A DNA stretch of 64,000 nt from CBDIDH01 sp965277595 (GTDB lineage Bacteria > Planctomycetota > Planctomycetia > Isosphaerales > Isosphaeraceae), in assembly GCA_965277595.1 (NCBI GenBank), contig CBDIDH010000001.1, forward strand, positions 62,001 through 126,000, written 5' to 3'. The first letter of the stretch is position 1; every line of letters begins with the position of its first letter. Made by a program: the position numbers and the translations under genes. Shown here one piece after another: positions 62,575 through 64,000 of the stretch. The notes under the pieces were generated by a model. The model worked only from the letters and a program-made list of their open reading frames with translations. It ran no database searches and was not told the DNA's origin.

Positions 62575-64000
62575 ATGATCTTGCGACCCTTCGCCATCTT
62601 CCTCCTCTTCGCAACGCCCGCCGCCTCCCTCGCCGCCGAGCCGGTCCGCTACTCGCTCCGCTTCCCCGCACCCCAGACGCACTACGTCGAGGTCGAGGCC
62701 GACGTCCCCACCGACGGCCTTCCACAAGTTGAATTGATGATGCCCGTCTGGTCCCCCGGCTCCTACCTCGTCCGGGAGTACGCCCGCCACGTCGAGGCCC
62801 TCGCCGCACGCACCCCCGACGGACGGGCGCTGTCGGTCGAGAAGTCCCGGAAGAACCGCTGGCGGGTCCATACTGATGGGGCGGCCCGTGTGGTCGTCAC
62901 CTACCGGGTCTACGGCCGTGAGATGGGCGTCCAGACGAACTGGGTGGACCGTTCCTTCGCCCTGATCAACGGGGCGGCCACCTTCCTCACCCCCGTTGAA
63001 GGCGGCCCACGGTCCCACGAGGTCACACTGACTTTGCCCGCCGGCTGGCCCAGGAGCTTCTGCGGTTTGCCCGCAGCGCCCGACGGCTTGCCCCATCGGT
63101 ATGTCGCCCCCGACTACGATACGCTCGTCGATTCACCGATCTACGCCGGGGACCCGGCCGTCTACGAATTCGAGGTGGACGGCAAGCCGCATCACCTCGT
63201 CGTCGAGGGTGAGGGGGGCGTCTGGGACGGGCCAAAGGCCGCCAGGGACGTCGAAGCCGTCGTCCGGGCACAGCGGGCGTTCTGGGGGTCGCTCCCGTAC
63301 GACAGGTACGTCTTCTTCAACCTCTTGACGGAGACGGGCGGCGGCCTGGAGCACCGGAACTCGACGGTCCTGATGGCGAGCCGGTGGGCGACGAGGCGGC
63401 GGGCCGACTACCTCGGCTGGCTCCGGCTGGTCAGCCACGAGTTTTTCCACACCTGGAACGTCAAGCGGCTCCGGCCCGTGGAACTCGGCCCGTTCGACTA
63501 CGAGGCCGAGGCGGTCACGAAGAGCCTCTGGGTGGCCGAGGGCCTGACGAGCTACTACGGCGACCTGCTCGTACGCCGGGCCGGTCTCTGCACCGCCGAG
63601 GAATACTTCGCCGGGGACGTCCCCCCGACCGGCGGGGACGGCGACAAGCCGAAGGGGGACGTCGAGCGGCTCCAGGAGACGCCGGGGCGTGCGGTCCAGC
63701 CGTTGGAATCGGCCTCGGCCGACGCCTGGATCAAACACTACCGGAGGGACGAGAACACGCCCAACACCGCCGTCAGCTACTACACGAAGGGGGCGGTCGT
63801 CGGGTTCCTGCTCGATGCGGAAATCCGGCGGGCGACGAAGGGGGCCAGGAGCCTCGACGACGTGATGCGGCTGGCCTACGAACGCTACTCGGGCGAGAGA
63901 GGATACACGCCCGCTCAATTCCGGTCCCTGGCGAATGAGGTGGCCGGCACGGACCTTTCCGGGTTCTTCCGCCGGTCCCTGGAGACGACTGAGGAACTCG
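62575..64000 (+). CDS. M61-family glycyl aminopeptidase-like protein, 3'-truncated by the window edge
   Basis: A 475-codon open frame running off the window. Signal peptide ILRPFAIFLLFATPAASLAA, then an N-terminal beta domain (FPAPQTHYVEVEADVP, VWSPGSYLVREYARHVEAL) and the catalytic domain with GGGLEH, VSHEFFHTWNVKRLRPVEL (HExxH) and downstream VAEGLTSYYGDLL (third metal ligand Glu). M61 peptidases are secreted zinc aminopeptidases, usually with a C-terminal PDZ domain, here beyond the window. Confidence 0.93.
   Translation, partial: MILRPFAIFLLFATPAASLAAEPVRYSLRFPAPQTHYVEVEADVPTDGLPQVELMMPVWSPGSYLVREYARHVEALAARTPDGRALSVEKSRKNRWRVHTDGAARVVVTYRVYGREMGVQTNWVDRSFALINGAATFLTPVEGGPRSHEVTLTLPAGWPRSFCGLPAAPDGLPHRYVAPDYDTLVDSPIYAGDPAVYEFEVDGKPHHLVVEGEGGVWDGPKAARDVEAVVRAQRAFWGSLPYDRYVFFNLLTETGGGLEHRNSTVLMASRWATRRRADYLGWLRLVSHEFFHTWNVKRLRPVELGPFDYEAEAVTKSLWVAEGLTSYYGDLLVRRAGLCTAEEYFAGDVPPTGGDGDKPKGDVERLQETPGRAVQPLESASADAWIKHYRRDENTPNTAVSYYTKGAVVGFLLDAEIRRATKGARSLDDVMRLAYERYSGERGYTPAQFRSLANEVAGTDLSGFFRRSLETTEEL

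Overview
The window looks like a chromosomal segment of a planctomycete, probably of the Isosphaeraceae/Gemmataceae kind. This rests on high-GC coding DNA, many secreted beta-propeller and CocE-type hydrolases, several lineage-type hypothetical proteins, a stand-alone SprT-like protease, a pRiA4b Orf-3 protein and an M61 peptidase. The lineage is inferred from gene style only; no rRNA or other marker is present.

Layout. Positions 1-21.9 kb hold ordinary accessory metabolism: hydrolases (alpha/beta, SGNH, CocE), an OsmC protein, isoprenylcysteine-methyltransferase-like membrane proteins, a macrodomain protein, beta-propellers, a methyltransferase and many hypotheticals. A 1.5 kb stretch at 4.27-5.79 kb has no convincing gene. 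From about 22 kb to 57 kb the window is a defence island. It holds: (1) a restriction endonuclease-nSTAND3 ATPase gene cut cleanly by an IS1380-family element with 6-bp target duplications; (2) a ParB-like DNA methyltransferase overlapping a half-length AIM24-like gene; (3) a minus-strand operon resembling Pycsar, with a small protein, a two-domain class III nucleotide cyclase, an E2-like protein with a SEC-C zinc motif, and a PycTM-type membrane effector; (4) divergent from it, across a perfect 16-bp palindrome, an XRE/ImmA-IrrE regulator-protease with a PIN-domain partner; (5) a type-1-like BREX operon (XRE regulator, brxA, brxB, brxC, pglX, an extra PD-(D/E)XK-like nuclease gene, pglZ, brxL), whose pglX is split by an in-frame TAA followed directly by ATG; (6) a 51-codon ORF, an IS630-family element and a stand-alone M41-like metalloprotease; (7) a decayed ScoMcrA-N/DUF3883 gene and a NERD-domain protein. 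From 57 kb to the end the content returns to housekeeping and accessory genes, ending in an M61 aminopeptidase that runs off the window.

How the parts may work together. BREX marks host DNA through PglX and blocks unmarked phage DNA through BrxC, PglZ and BrxL. The Pycsar-like operon would respond to infection by making a cyclic nucleotide that activates a membrane effector; the E2-like protein suggests an extra control layer of the kind known from type II CBASS. The strongest leads for undescribed biology are the E2-like gene inside a Pycsar-like operon, the apparent complementary degeneration of the two cyclase domains, the nuclease gene inside BREX, and the split pglX.
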